Positions 16,191 through 24,900 of a stretch of DNA of 64,000 bases are shown here, piece after piece. Source of the DNA: CBDANO01 sp965197665 (GTDB taxonomy: Bacteria > Chloroflexota > Dehalococcoidia > Lucifugimonadales > UBA3495); contig CBDANO010000005.1 in assembly GCA_965197665.1 (NCBI GenBank), positions 744,001 to 808,000 on the forward strand, in the 5' to 3' direction. The stretch's first letter is position 1; each line of letters begins with the position of its first letter. The notes below the pieces were generated by a model. The model was not told the DNA's origin and did no database searches. It worked only from the letters and a program-made list of their open reading frames with translations. The translations under genes and the position numbers were made by a program.

Positions 16191-17406
16191 CTCAGTCAAC
16201 CGTGGAATCAAAAGGGTAAAGGCGGTGAAGTTTGGTTCGGGCATCCTGGGTGTTGAACCTCCAGTTGATGGTGGCCCCGGCGGCGTTGCGCTCGGTGACC
16301 AAGGCTTGGACTTCCCGCCGGAGCGCCGCTTCATCGGGGAGCCGCTGCTTGAGGCAGGCTCGGGACAGTACGCTGAACTCAATCTCGGCCATGTTCAGCC
16401 AACTGCCGTGCTTGGGGGTGTAGTGGAACTCCAGCCGCTTGGCAATCCGCCGGGCCTCCGCCGCCGGGAACGTCTCGTACAGGGACGCTGGACGATGAGT
16501 GTTCAGATTGTCCATGACCACCCGCAGGACCTCGGCCTCCGGGTAAGCTTCGTCCACCAGCCAACGCATCTGCTGGGCGAAATCCTGCATGGTACGCCGC
16601 TGGGTCACCGCCACCTGCCGCCAGCCCGCCAACGGCTCACAGGCCAGGAACAGGTTGCGCGTACCCTCCCTGCGGTACTCGTAGTCCTGCCGCAGCGGAA
16701 GTCCCGGCCGGGGCGGCAGAGATGGCCGGGTCTCCGCCAACAACTGGGTGGAGGTCTCGTCAAAGCAGACCACCGGCCTTTGGGGGTCATAGGGTTCGGC
16801 ATACAGGTTCAACACGTCCTCCATGTTGGCCACGAACTCGGCGCTCACCTTAGGAATACACCATTCCTTCTTCTGCCACGGTTTGAGAGCGTTTTTTTGA
16901 GCCGCTTACGCACTCCTTCGTGGGACATGGAGGACGCCAACCCCAACTCCACCACCTTCCCAGCCAGCAGGCGCAGGGTCCAGTGGTCATGGCCCTCCGG
17001 CGCCGGACTGCAGGCCAAGGCGACCAGGTGCGCCTCGCCCCGGTCATCCAACTTCCGATGCCGGTTGGCCTGGCGCCGGTCCCACAGGGCCCCGGCCAAC
17101 CCCTCCTTGGTAAAACGCTGCTTGACCCGGTACACGGTTCCCAGCGCCACATCCAAGGCTTCCGCCACCTGCGGAGCCGCCCAACCGTCGCCGCTCTTGA
17201 GGAGAATCCGCGCCCTGGCGGTCACTCGGGCGGAGCATTTGCCGACCCGAATTAAATGCTGGAGTTCTTCCCTCTGTTCCGGCGCCAGCCGCACTGCGTA
17301 CTTGTCCCTGACCATCACTGCCACCCCCGCCATCAATACTTCCTACCAGGCAGGATAGCCTAATTGGCCGATTTCTTAAACAATTGCTGATACCAAGTTG
17401 ACTGGG
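16191..17406 (-). mobile_element. IS630-type insertion sequence
   Basis: 1,216 bp bounded by CTCAGTCAAC (16191-16200) and GTTGACTGGG (17397-17406), a 10-bp inverted repeat with one mismatch. It is flanked on both sides by TA (16189-16190 and 17407-17408), the duplicated target of IS630/Tc1-type elements. The flanking CTAG|TA...TA|CTAG context is itself symmetric. It carries one transposase, expressed by frameshifting, on the minus strand. Confidence 0.88.
16192..17333 (-). CDS. IS630-type transposase, made by a -1 frameshift
   Basis: The first frame (17333 down to ~16850) encodes the HTH part (ARARILLKSGDGWAAPQVAEALDVALGTVYRVKQRF). The second frame (to 16192) encodes the DDE domain: VVCFDETSTQ, VVMDNLNTHR and GSWLNMAEIEF, with intact catalytic Asp, Asp and Glu. 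The frames overlap at a run of seven A on the coding strand (16898-16892). Reading CTC AAA AAA ACG in the first frame and slipping back one base gives a continuous protein through KPWQKKEWCIPKVSAEFV. Such slippery runs are known in this IS family. ATG 17333 has AGGAAG five bases upstream. The element may be functional. Confidence 0.85.
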
Positions 17407-17415
17407 TACTAGGGA

Positions 17416-18954
17416 ATGCTCAGGACATATCTTCTGGGAAAGTCATCCATCGCGTTTCTTAGAGCCGCGGCCACCGTCGTCGCACTGTTGGCGCTGCTGG
17501 CCTGCGGCGGTTCCGACGACGAACAGGCGGAGTCTCTCACGGCGCCAGCGGGCATGTTCTCGACTCTCCCCACCCAGGAATCCCCGGTCGTGGGTGACCA
17601 GCCGCCCACAATCGAGCTGAACACGCCGGAGCCGTCGCCCACGCCACAACCGACTCCCACGCCCAATCCGACCTACACGCCGGTGCCAACACCCACTCCA
17701 CTGCCCACGCCAACACCCGACCCGACCGGCACACCCGTGCCTACTCTCACACCCAACCCGACAGGTACCCCTGCGCCAACACCGACAACCAATCCGACCG
17801 GCACACCAGTGCCGACGGCCATGCCTCAACCCACGTACACGCCCAGTCCGGCTTCCCGAAGCATACCCGCGCCTGCTGGCGTGACCAACCCTACACCCAC
17901 GCTTCATCAAACTGGTCAGCCACAGCCGCAGGGCACGCCGGGAGGGATCATCGGCGCAGACGCCAACATAATAATACTTGCTGATACCAGTGGAAGCATG
18001 GAAGGCAGTAAGATTGCCAAGCTTCAGACCGCCATCATGGACTTCGTAAATCGCGTTGAAGACCCGCTGGAATACATCGCTCTCATCGGGTTTGACGACA
18101 GCGTCGAAGTAGAAATCGAATTGCAGCCCTTTGGCGCAACGGAAAATCTGTGGCCGGGTAAAGTGGCAAACCTCTGTAGTGGCGGCGATACTGCCCTATA
18201 CGATGCAGTCGCCTACGCCGTGGACTTGCTGAACGACATAGGGTCCCAAGAACGGGCAAACATCATCATCGTGCTTACTGACGGAGAGGATACTGACAGT
18301 CGGCATTCCCTCTCCTCGGTCGTCTCTAAGATAGAACAGGCTCCAGTAAATATAATTCTTTTCGGCTTGGCCTATGGAGACATCGGAGATTATGACTTGA
18401 GAATCTTGGAAGAACTGGCAGCCGCGGGTGATGGTAGGGGCAGGGCCTCCGTGGCGACTCCGGATGCAACAAATGAAGCCTTCCAGTCTCTGACTGAATG
18501 GTTCCAAGACTACACCGGCTCTTCGACGCCCAGCCAGCCTTCGCCATCTCCTGAGTCTTTTGCTTCCCGTGCAGCGCTAGAAGCACACTGCCATATTGGC
18601 TATACCGAAGTTACTCTGCGGGATGGCGGCATCGTTTGGGGAGTGCCGACGAGGTTCACCGACGATTCTTCTGTCGGCGCAGTTACATATATGCTACTTG
18701 GGGATCTGAAGGGATGCAGCTTCGCCGGCAAGGAGCTCGACCGATCAAGCAAGGTGTACGTGAGGGTTGAAGAGTTGGGGCCTCTCCGCGGCTACGAGTC
18801 CAAGACAGTGTGTGGGAAGACCAGCCGTACATGGAACTCGTGGGATGGGCTGCGGATCACTCATCTTCGCTTTTTTGACGAAAGCAGCCCTACTAAATTC
18901 AGAGAGTATATCTATGATCTCACAAACGAAATATATGTTGAATTTGCACAGTAA
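17416..18954 (+). CDS. VWA-domain lipoprotein with Thr-Pro spacer
   Basis: 512 residues. The signal peptide has lipobox Cys30 (VVALLALLAC). Residues ~75-165 are a T-P-x-P spacer (NPTGTPVPTPTP type). A von Willebrand A domain follows, with the metal-site signature ILADTSGSMEGSK, a conserved Thr in the CSGGDTALYDAV loop and Asp in VLTDGEDTDS, so metal-dependent ligand binding is expected. The last ~130 residues, containing four cysteines, are not recognised. The start codon lies only 8 bp past the end of the IS630 element, so the native promoter and ribosome site may have been displaced. The first ~100 residues closely match those of the ankyrin lipoprotein at 19017. Confidence 0.87.
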   Translation: MLRTYLLGKSSIAFLRAAATVVALLALLACGGSDDEQAESLTAPAGMFSTLPTQESPVVGDQPPTIELNTPEPSPTPQPTPTPNPTYTPVPTPTPLPTPTPDPTGTPVPTLTPNPTGTPAPTPTTNPTGTPVPTAMPQPTYTPSPASRSIPAPAGVTNPTPTLHQTGQPQPQGTPGGIIGADANIIILADTSGSMEGSKIAKLQTAIMDFVNRVEDPLEYIALIGFDDSVEVEIELQPFGATENLWPGKVANLCSGGDTALYDAVAYAVDLLNDIGSQERANIIIVLTDGEDTDSRHSLSSVVSKIEQAPVNIILFGLAYGDIGDYDLRILEELAAAGDGRGRASVATPDATNEAFQSLTEWFQDYTGSSTPSQPSPSPESFASRAALEAHCHIGYTEVTLRDGGIVWGVPTRFTDDSSVGAVTYMLLGDLKGCSFAGKELDRSSKVYVRVEELGPLRGYESKTVCGKTSRTWNSWDGLRITHLRFFDESSPTKFREYIYDLTNEIYVEFAQ

Positions 18955-19016
18955 TGTTGCAAATTAGGTGGCCAGATCCGCGAATCAGCTTATTTCCGAC
19001 GGGGAGGAACCGAAAC

Positions 19017-19940
19017 GTGAGCAATCACGATCGCACATACGGACTGACCCTAACGGTATTGAGGCTGACTGCCAGCATGGTTGCACTGCTGACGTTACTC
19101 GCCTGCGGCGGTTCCGCCGACGGACAGGCGCCGTCTCCCACAGCGCCAGCGGGAATGTTCTCGACTCTCCCTACTGAGGAGTCCCCGGTTTTGGGCGACC
19201 AGCCGCCCACCATAGAGCTGAATACGCCTGAGCCGACCCTCACGCCGCAACCCTCTCCGACGCCCAATCCTACCTACACGCCGGTGCCAACGCCCACCCC
19301 ATTGCCTACACCCACACCCAATCCGACTGGCACACCCGTCCCGACTCCGACACCCAACCCTACAGGCACCCCTGTACCGACTGCCACGCCCAACCCGACG
19401 GCCACTCCGAATCCGACGGCTACGCCACAGCCCACCTACACTCCGCAGCCAACATACACTCCTGCACCATTGCCCACGGCGACACCATATCCGACGGCGA
19501 CACCCAGGCCTGCCCCCACGACGGGGCCCTCGGATGAGCAAATAACCCCCGACAATTCTGCCCTTTGTATAGCGGTAGGCTACGACGATACCGAGACGGT
19601 AAAGATCCTTGCCAAAGTGGAAATGGACTTTAACGCAGAATGCGAGAGAGGAAGGACGCCCCTTTACATAGCAGTAAATTACGACTTTACCGACACTGTC
19701 CAAGTTCTTGTTGATGTAGGTGCAGACGTTAACGCGAGAGGCGAAACTGTATTATGTAATGCTATAAACTACGACAGCATCGAAACAGCTCGAATTCTCG
19801 TCGATGCAGGTGCGAATGTTAACGCAGATTGCGAATCTTCATGGGCTTGGTATAACGGTACAACCCCTCTCAAAATAGCATCCGGTTATGGTATGACTGA
19901 GATGGTACAACTCTTGGTCGACGCGGGGGCTAAGAGATAG
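19017..19940 (+). CDS. Ankyrin-repeat lipoprotein with Thr-Pro spacer
   Basis: 307 residues from GTG 19017, chosen because GGGGAGGA precedes it; this places the lipobox Cys (MVALLTLLAC) at residue 30, as in its relatives. Residues 31-90 nearly duplicate the VWA lipoprotein (APAGMFSTLPT, SPVLGDQPPTIELNTPEP), followed by a longer NPTGTPVPTPTP/TATPYPTATP spacer. Four ankyrin-like repeats follow (TPLYIAVNYDFTDTVQVLVDVGADVN). The C-terminal part is more AT-rich than the spacer. This is a clear case of one export/spacer cassette carrying a different binding module from its neighbour. Confidence 0.85.
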   Translation: MSNHDRTYGLTLTVLRLTASMVALLTLLACGGSADGQAPSPTAPAGMFSTLPTEESPVLGDQPPTIELNTPEPTLTPQPSPTPNPTYTPVPTPTPLPTPTPNPTGTPVPTPTPNPTGTPVPTATPNPTATPNPTATPQPTYTPQPTYTPAPLPTATPYPTATPRPAPTTGPSDEQITPDNSALCIAVGYDDTETVKILAKVEMDFNAECERGRTPLYIAVNYDFTDTVQVLVDVGADVNARGETVLCNAINYDSIETARILVDAGANVNADCESSWAWYNGTTPLKIASGYGMTEMVQLLVDAGAKR

Positions 19941-19997
19941 CAATACTTGGTCTTATTGAAATGGTGAATTTCGTCCTCCGAATCTCTGCGCATAGGA

Positions 19998-20804
19998 CTA
20001 CCCGCCCCCGTCCCGCCCCACGGGCTCGATGGCGTGGGACGGGAGCCAGCCCTGCAGCTCGCCGCCGGGCAGGGCGACCTGCAGCCAGCCGTGGCGGGAG
20101 TCCACCAGCCGCACCTGTGCGCCGCTGTGCAGGGCGAATTCCTCACCGTACTGAGGTCCCGGTCCGCTCGATACTTCAACGGTCCTCGCGGTCACCACTG
20201 CAGTGTTTTCGTAGGGATTGGAGTAAAGCATGCTCAGCAGCAGCGCCAGCGGTATGAGCATGGCCAGGAAGGCGAGAACCGCTCCGCCACGGAGAATGGA
20301 CCCCCTTCGCATGGTTGGCCGGATGATGATCGTCGCGACCGACAGCCCCACAACGGCCCACAACAGCAGCGCCGCGACGCCGAATTCAGTGGCCGTGGCC
20401 CACCGCCGCCCAAAGTCCGCCACACTGGCGACCAGTGAGTCCCCCTCGGCCTGAAGTTGGTCCACCGTCCGGCTGCGGGCCAGGTCTAGGTTGGCTATGA
20501 CGTCCGGGTCCCGGGGCGATAGTTCCTCGGCCCGCAGGTAGTTGAGGACGGCCCGCCCCAGGTCGCCATCCTCAAGGTAGGCATTGCCCAGGTTATAGTA
20601 GACGGCGGTGTCGCGGTATCCCAGGCCGATCAGGGCCTCATATTGCTGGGTTGCCTCGGCGAACTCCCCGCGCTCGAACCGCCGGTTGGCCTCGGCCATC
20701 TTCTGATCAGCTGACGGTTCTTGGGCCATGACGCCGCTCGCCAGCGCCGCGAAGATGGCGAAAGCCGATAACAGGCCCATGGCGACGCTCATCCGCCGGT
20801 TCAT
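19998..20804 (-). CDS. TPR and SH3-like membrane protein (BatE-like)
   Basis: 268 residues. It opens with a signal/anchor segment (LLSAFAIFAALASGVMA), then TPR repeats (ANRRFERGEFAEATQQYEALI, DTAVYYNLGNAYLEDGDLGRAVLNYLRAEEL). Two membrane spans follow (FGVAALLLWAVVGLSVATIII; AVLAFLAMLIPLALLLSML), and the C-terminus is an SH3b-like domain (VVTARTVEVSSGPGPQYGEEFALHSG, HGWLQVALPGGELQGWLP). BatE-type proteins close MoxR/VWA (Bat) operons and are thought to help assemble the complex. The start overlaps the BatD-like stop by 4 bp (ATGA), making it the last gene of the operon. Confidence 0.85.
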   Translation of the reverse strand: MNRRMSVAMGLLSAFAIFAALASGVMAQEPSADQKMAEANRRFERGEFAEATQQYEALIGLGYRDTAVYYNLGNAYLEDGDLGRAVLNYLRAEELSPRDPDVIANLDLARSRTVDQLQAEGDSLVASVADFGRRWATATEFGVAALLLWAVVGLSVATIIIRPTMRRGSILRGGAVLAFLAMLIPLALLLSMLYSNPYENTAVVTARTVEVSSGPGPQYGEEFALHSGAQVRLVDSRHGWLQVALPGGELQGWLPSHAIEPVGRDGGG

Positions 20805-22201
20805 GCCGTCAATGCCCCCTCGATTTCGCCCAATAGCTGCGAGGCGCGTTCGGCGTAGTTCCCAGTGCCGCCGGCGTTGGCCTCGGGGGGGGTGTACCTG
20901 GCCGACTCGCCCGCAGTCAGTATGTCGGCCACCCTCTCTTCCAGATCGGACGATACCCCCGCCTGACGTAACCTGCGGAGGAGCGCTTCACGGGTCATCC
21001 CGCTCACCTGCGTTTCCAACCGGGTGGAAAGGTAGGAGAGCAGCGCCTCGTAACCGGCTAGCCTGGGGTCGCTGCCGGAGGCAACAGCTCTGGACAAACC
21101 CGCCCTGGAGTCCGGAAGGGCGCTGTTGCGCAGGACCTCGGCGCGGGCGGCCTCCCGCGAGGCGAGTCGCCTCCGCCATGCGACTGCCCCGACTATGACC
21201 AGCGCGGGTATGGCCCAAGCAACCCAGTACCCTGTGCTTTCCACCAACTCCGTGCCGCGTTGGCGCAGGGACGGAGGCACGGCCTTGACGGGCCGCACCT
21301 CCGGGACTTCTTCCTCGACATCCGCAACGGCTGGCAGTGAAGGGACCGCAGGGGCGCCAGCCGCGTCGCCGATGCTTACAGCGATCGGGGCACTGGCAAG
21401 TTCAACGTACCGCTCCAGGGCCGGGTCGAAATAGGGATAACGAATCTCGGGAATAGTCAGCCCCCCAGCCTGTTCCGGCATCAGGACTATCTCGTAAGCG
21501 CGGCTCCCGGTGATCTGTCCGGCCACGACCCGGCTTTCGACGCTTACCGGCGATTCGATGACGCGCCAGCCGATAAACTGGGGCCAGTCGGGTTCTGGAA
21601 GCGCCTCAATATTCCCCTCTCCCGAAATCCTGAACGTCAGCAGCGCAGGCTCGTTGAGCTTGCTCCCGGTGGCATCAGCAGAGGCGGAGACCTCGAAGCT
21701 ACCCACGGCCCCCGTGAACCCCTCCGGCTCCGGGACGGGCAGGGGGCGCACTTCCACCGCCACGGCGCCACTCTCCAGTCGACCGGGAGTGCCGGATGTC
21801 CCGGTCGAGACCTCCAGGACGGCGGGTTCGATGTTCCAGGCTCCGACGACGCTGGCGAACAGCACAGTTTGTACCTCGACCACCCGGTACTCGTCAGTCC
21901 CTATCATTTCGTTGTACTCGTCCTGTCTCGTTTGCTGGCTGTTCCAGAAACCGGCAAAGTCCGGCGGGTCGTACCTCACCCGCACGGAGGACAGGTTGGC
22001 GTCCATGCTCTGATATATCCTGAGGCTGTAGGTAATCTGCTGGCCCAGATAGAGGAGTTCATTGTCGACCGACGCCCTGATAAACAACGCCTCGCCGGGA
22101 GGCGACTGGGCACCAACGGAAGGAACGGCTACCGTCACCATTGCCGCTATTGCGATGGAGACGACGGTCAGGAATCGCCGTATGGTTGTTAGACCTGTCA
22201 C
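20801..22201 (-). CDS. BatD-like protein
   Basis: 466 residues, GTG start. The signal peptide (VVSIAIAAMVTVAVPSVGAQ) leads into BatD-type beta-sandwich domains: FIRASVDNELLYLGQQITYSLRIY, EYRVVEVQTVLFASVVGAWNIEPAVLEV, and a second one around residues 160-280. A membrane span follows (YWVAWAIPALVIVGAVAW), then a cytoplasmic ~120-residue helical tail. BatD proteins were linked to aerotolerance in Bacteroides, but their exact action is not known. It lies between the TPR lipoprotein and the BatE-like gene. Confidence 0.85.
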   Translation of the reverse strand: MTGLTTIRRFLTVVSIAIAAMVTVAVPSVGAQSPPGEALFIRASVDNELLYLGQQITYSLRIYQSMDANLSSVRVRYDPPDFAGFWNSQQTRQDEYNEMIGTDEYRVVEVQTVLFASVVGAWNIEPAVLEVSTGTSGTPGRLESGAVAVEVRPLPVPEPEGFTGAVGSFEVSASADATGSKLNEPALLTFRISGEGNIEALPEPDWPQFIGWRVIESPVSVESRVVAGQITGSRAYEIVLMPEQAGGLTIPEIRYPYFDPALERYVELASAPIAVSIGDAAGAPAVPSLPAVADVEEEVPEVRPVKAVPPSLRQRGTELVESTGYWVAWAIPALVIVGAVAWRRRLASREAARAEVLRNSALPDSRAGLSRAVASGSDPRLAGYEALLSYLSTRLETQVSGMTREALLRRLRQAGVSSDLEERVADILTAGESARYTPPEANAGGTGNYAERASQLLGEIEGALTA

Positions 22202-22209
22202 GTTCCTTT

Positions 22210-22884
22210 CTACCAGTCGAACTCGCTGGGCGGTTTGGGAGAGACCAGCACCTGTCCTCGGCGTTCCTGGAGGGTCTGGGCAGCTTCGCCGACAGATTCC
22301 AGGATCTGGCTTGCCTGGGTCTCCGTCATGGGCTGGTCCTGCTCATCCGCTTCAGCGTCCCGCTCATCCTGCTCCTGCTCGTCCTCTTCTTCGTCTTGTT
22401 CTTCCTCTTCTTGTTGCTCGTCCTGTTGTTCTTCTTCCTGCTGTTGCTGGTCCTGCGGGGGCATCCGGGACAAGGCCAGTTCCAGATTGTGCTTGGCGTC
22501 CTCGTCTTCCGGGTTCATTCGAAGCACTTCTTCGTACGCCTCGACAGCATCAGGATAATTCTGCTGCTGAAAGGCGGTATTGCCCCGGTTGAAGAACCCA
22601 CGGGCCCGCAACTCGCCCCCGGAGCGCCGCAGCGACTCGTCATAGCTTTGCAGCGCTTCCTCGTATTCCTCCGTCCGGTAGAGCGCGTTGCCGGAGTTGT
22701 AGTGTGGCTCACCGGATTCGGGAGCGCGGCCCTGCGCGTCCAGATAGGACTCAAGAGCGCTGGTATAGTCGCCGTTCAGGTAAGGCCCGTGGCCCGAGTT
22801 GTTGACTTGCGCCGGGGTGGGACCGCAGCCCAGCAGGCAGACCGCGAGAAGCGTAACGACAATCAGGATTTGGCGTGCAGGCAT
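22210..22884 (-). CDS. TPR lipoprotein (BatC-like)
   Basis: 224 residues. A lipoprotein signal peptide ends at Cys20 (LAVCLLGC). Three TPR-like repeats follow (NGDYTSALESYLDAQGR, NALYRTEEYEEALQSYDESLRR, NTAFQQQNYPDAVEAYEEVLRM). The second half is an extremely acidic, Gln/Glu/Asp-rich stretch (~residues 135-195), probably disordered, before a short terminal helix. BatC-type TPR proteins are scaffolds for the VWA proteins next door. The gene starts right behind the second VWA gene. Confidence 0.85.
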   Translation of the reverse strand: MPARQILIVVTLLAVCLLGCGPTPAQVNNSGHGPYLNGDYTSALESYLDAQGRAPESGEPHYNSGNALYRTEEYEEALQSYDESLRRSGGELRARGFFNRGNTAFQQQNYPDAVEAYEEVLRMNPEDEDAKHNLELALSRMPPQDQQQQEEEQQDEQQEEEEQDEEEDEQEQDERDAEADEQDQPMTETQASQILESVGEAAQTLQERRGQVLVSPKPPSEFDW

Positions 22885-22885
22885 C

Positions 22886-23923
22886 TCAGGTTCCCTCCGA
22901 GGGTGCTTGCCGCCTTGTTCGCCGGGGAATAAACAGCCGGTCGGTCGTCAGCTCGGCCAGCGCCAAGCAGAGGGCGCCCGCGAGCAGGAACAATTGGAAC
23001 CGCTCCACCTTCCTCTGGTTGAACTCGCTCTGGAGGCTCTGGTCCTGGAACGCCTGAATCTCGTCGGCCAACCCGGCGATGGAGCCGCCGTCAGTTGCCC
23101 GGAAGTAACGGCCTCCGCCCCTCTCAGCGACCTGTTGCAGCGCTACCTCATCGATTCTTGAGATGAGCACCTGGCCCTGCGCATCCTGCCGGTAGCCGGT
23201 GATTTCCCCGCGTTCGTCATACTCGGGCACCGGTCCTCCATCCGGCGAGCCGAAGCCCACGGTGTAGATTACTGCGCCCTGCCCCGCAGCCTCGCGAGCA
23301 GCGGTAACGGGGTCGCCTTCATGATTTTCGCCGTCGGTCATGATGACGATGACCTTCTGATTCTCACGCTCGGTGCTGAACCCTGCCATGGCCGTCTCGA
23401 TGGCCTCCCCGATGACCGTGCCCTGTCGGGTAATTGCGTTGGGCCTGGCGTGGTTAAGGTAGGTGCGGGCAGTGGCGTAGTCGGAAGTCAGCGGGAATTG
23501 GATGAAGCTGGCCCCCGAGAACAGCACGATGCCGACCTCGTCTCCCTCCAGCCTGGAGATGAGGTCGGAAATTTCCAGCTTTGCCCGGTCGAGTCGAGTG
23601 GGCTTCAGGTCCTGGGCCAGCATACTGCGGGAGATATCCAGGGCGACCATTACCTGGACGCCGCCCTGCTCAACGATCTCGATGTCGCTTCCCCACTGGG
23701 GCCGCGCCAGGGACAGGATCAGCAGCGCGACACCAACAAACCAGAGGGCCAGCCGGAAACCGCGCACTCCGCGTCCAGCCGCTAGGCCCAGCCGTTCTAG
23801 GAGGGCCGAATCACCAATCCGCCGTAGCGCTGCGGCACGACGGGCCCACGCCCACCACAGGAAAAGCGCCAGCGCGGGCAGCGCAGCCAGCAAGAGCAGG
23901 AATTGCGGCGCTCCGAAGGTCAT
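22886..23923 (-). CDS. VWA-domain membrane protein (BatB-like)
   Basis: 345 residues. Two N-terminal membrane spans frame a cytoplasmic segment (LLLLAALPALALFLWWAWA; LALWFVGVALLILSLA), followed by a VWA domain with MIDAS residues in VALDISRSMLAQD and IMTDGENHEGDP, and a C-terminal span (QLFLLAGALCLALAELT). The layout matches the Bat-type Aerotolerance_N/VWA proteins that work with MoxR ATPases. It lies between the other VWA gene and the TPR lipoprotein. Confidence 0.88.
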   Translation of the reverse strand: MTFGAPQFLLLLAALPALALFLWWAWARRAAALRRIGDSALLERLGLAAGRGVRGFRLALWFVGVALLILSLARPQWGSDIEIVEQGGVQVMVALDISRSMLAQDLKPTRLDRAKLEISDLISRLEGDEVGIVLFSGASFIQFPLTSDYATARTYLNHARPNAITRQGTVIGEAIETAMAGFSTERENQKVIVIMTDGENHEGDPVTAAREAAGQGAVIYTVGFGSPDGGPVPEYDERGEITGYRQDAQGQVLISRIDEVALQQVAERGGGRYFRATDGGSIAGLADEIQAFQDQSLQSEFNQRKVERFQLFLLAGALCLALAELTTDRLFIPRRTRRQAPSEGT

Positions 23924-23928
23924 AACCT

Positions 23929-24900
23929 CTACGGTATCCTCCTGAACGCGGTTCGGGAGAGCAACACCTCAAGCAGAATCAGCAACAGGGCTGGCGCCAG
24001 GAACCAGGCCAGAACCTCCCGATAGCGGGTGAAGACAAGGACCTCGACCTCCGATTTCTCCAGCGCGTTGATCTCCGCGTAAATGCCCCGCAGACCTCCA
24101 GTGTCCGTGGCCCGGTAGTATTTGGCGCTGGTGACGTCCGCGATTTCCTGGAGTGTCTCCTCGTCCAAGGGGCTCTCTTCTGCTGCAACGCCGGTCTGGG
24201 TAGTCCCCACGCCAATGGTGTACAGCTTGATGTCAAGGGCTTCCGCAGCGGTGGCCACCGTTATCGGGTCAACTGGACCCGAGTTGTTTACGCCGTCCGT
24301 GAGAAGGGTAACCAGCCGGCTTTCCGAGTCGGAGTCCTTCAGCATATTGGCGGCCGTCGCCAAGCCGCTGCCGATGGCCGTTCCGTCTTCGATGCCCAGC
24401 TGGTCTGCCAAGTGCACGTCGCTCAGCAGGCGAAGGAGGACATCGTGGTCTAAAGTGGGTGGACTCTGGATAAACGCCTCCTGAGAGAAAACGACCAGCC
24501 CGATGCGGTCGTACTGCCGCTCCTCGATGAATTCGGCAATTATCTGTTTTGCCGCTGCCAGCCGGTGAGGGGCGAAGTCCGTCTGTCCCATGCTGCCGGA
24601 TATGTCCAGGGCGATGGCTATATCCACCCCTTCGCCTCGGATGACCTCACGGGCATCCGCTATCTGCGGCCGGGCGGCGGCGACAATCACCAGCGCCAAT
24701 GCGATAAACCGCAGGGCCGAAACGTAGGGCATCAGACGGAGCCGCACCGACCGACCGCCAGCGGAGACCAGGCCGGTGTCGGCGTATATCATTGCCGCAG
24801 GCCCCATCAGGCCTCGCCGCAAGCGGGGCAACGCTGCCAGGAGAGGCACTGCGAGCAGCAGAAACAGCAGCCACGGGGACCCGAAGCTGAGATCGCTCAC
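23929..24900 (-). CDS. VWA-domain membrane protein (BatA-like)
   Basis: 323 residues, GTG start overlapping the stop of the upstream gene (GTGA). N-terminal span (LLFLLLAVPLLAAL), then a second before the VWA domain (ALRFIALALVIVAAARPQ). The MIDAS motif is IALDISGSMGQTD and the later Asp is in LLTDGVNNSG. A C-terminal span (FLAPALLLILLEVLLS) completes the usual BatA layout. It probably pairs with the next VWA protein as a membrane-bound client of the MoxR ATPase. Confidence 0.88.
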   Translation of the reverse strand: MSDLSFGSPWLLFLLLAVPLLAALPRLRRGLMGPAAMIYADTGLVSAGGRSVRLRLMPYVSALRFIALALVIVAAARPQIADAREVIRGEGVDIAIALDISGSMGQTDFAPHRLAAAKQIIAEFIEERQYDRIGLVVFSQEAFIQSPPTLDHDVLLRLLSDVHLADQLGIEDGTAIGSGLATAANMLKDSDSESRLVTLLTDGVNNSGPVDPITVATAAEALDIKLYTIGVGTTQTGVAAEESPLDEETLQEIADVTSAKYYRATDTGGLRGIYAEINALEKSEVEVLVFTRYREVLAWFLAPALLLILLEVLLSRTAFRRIP

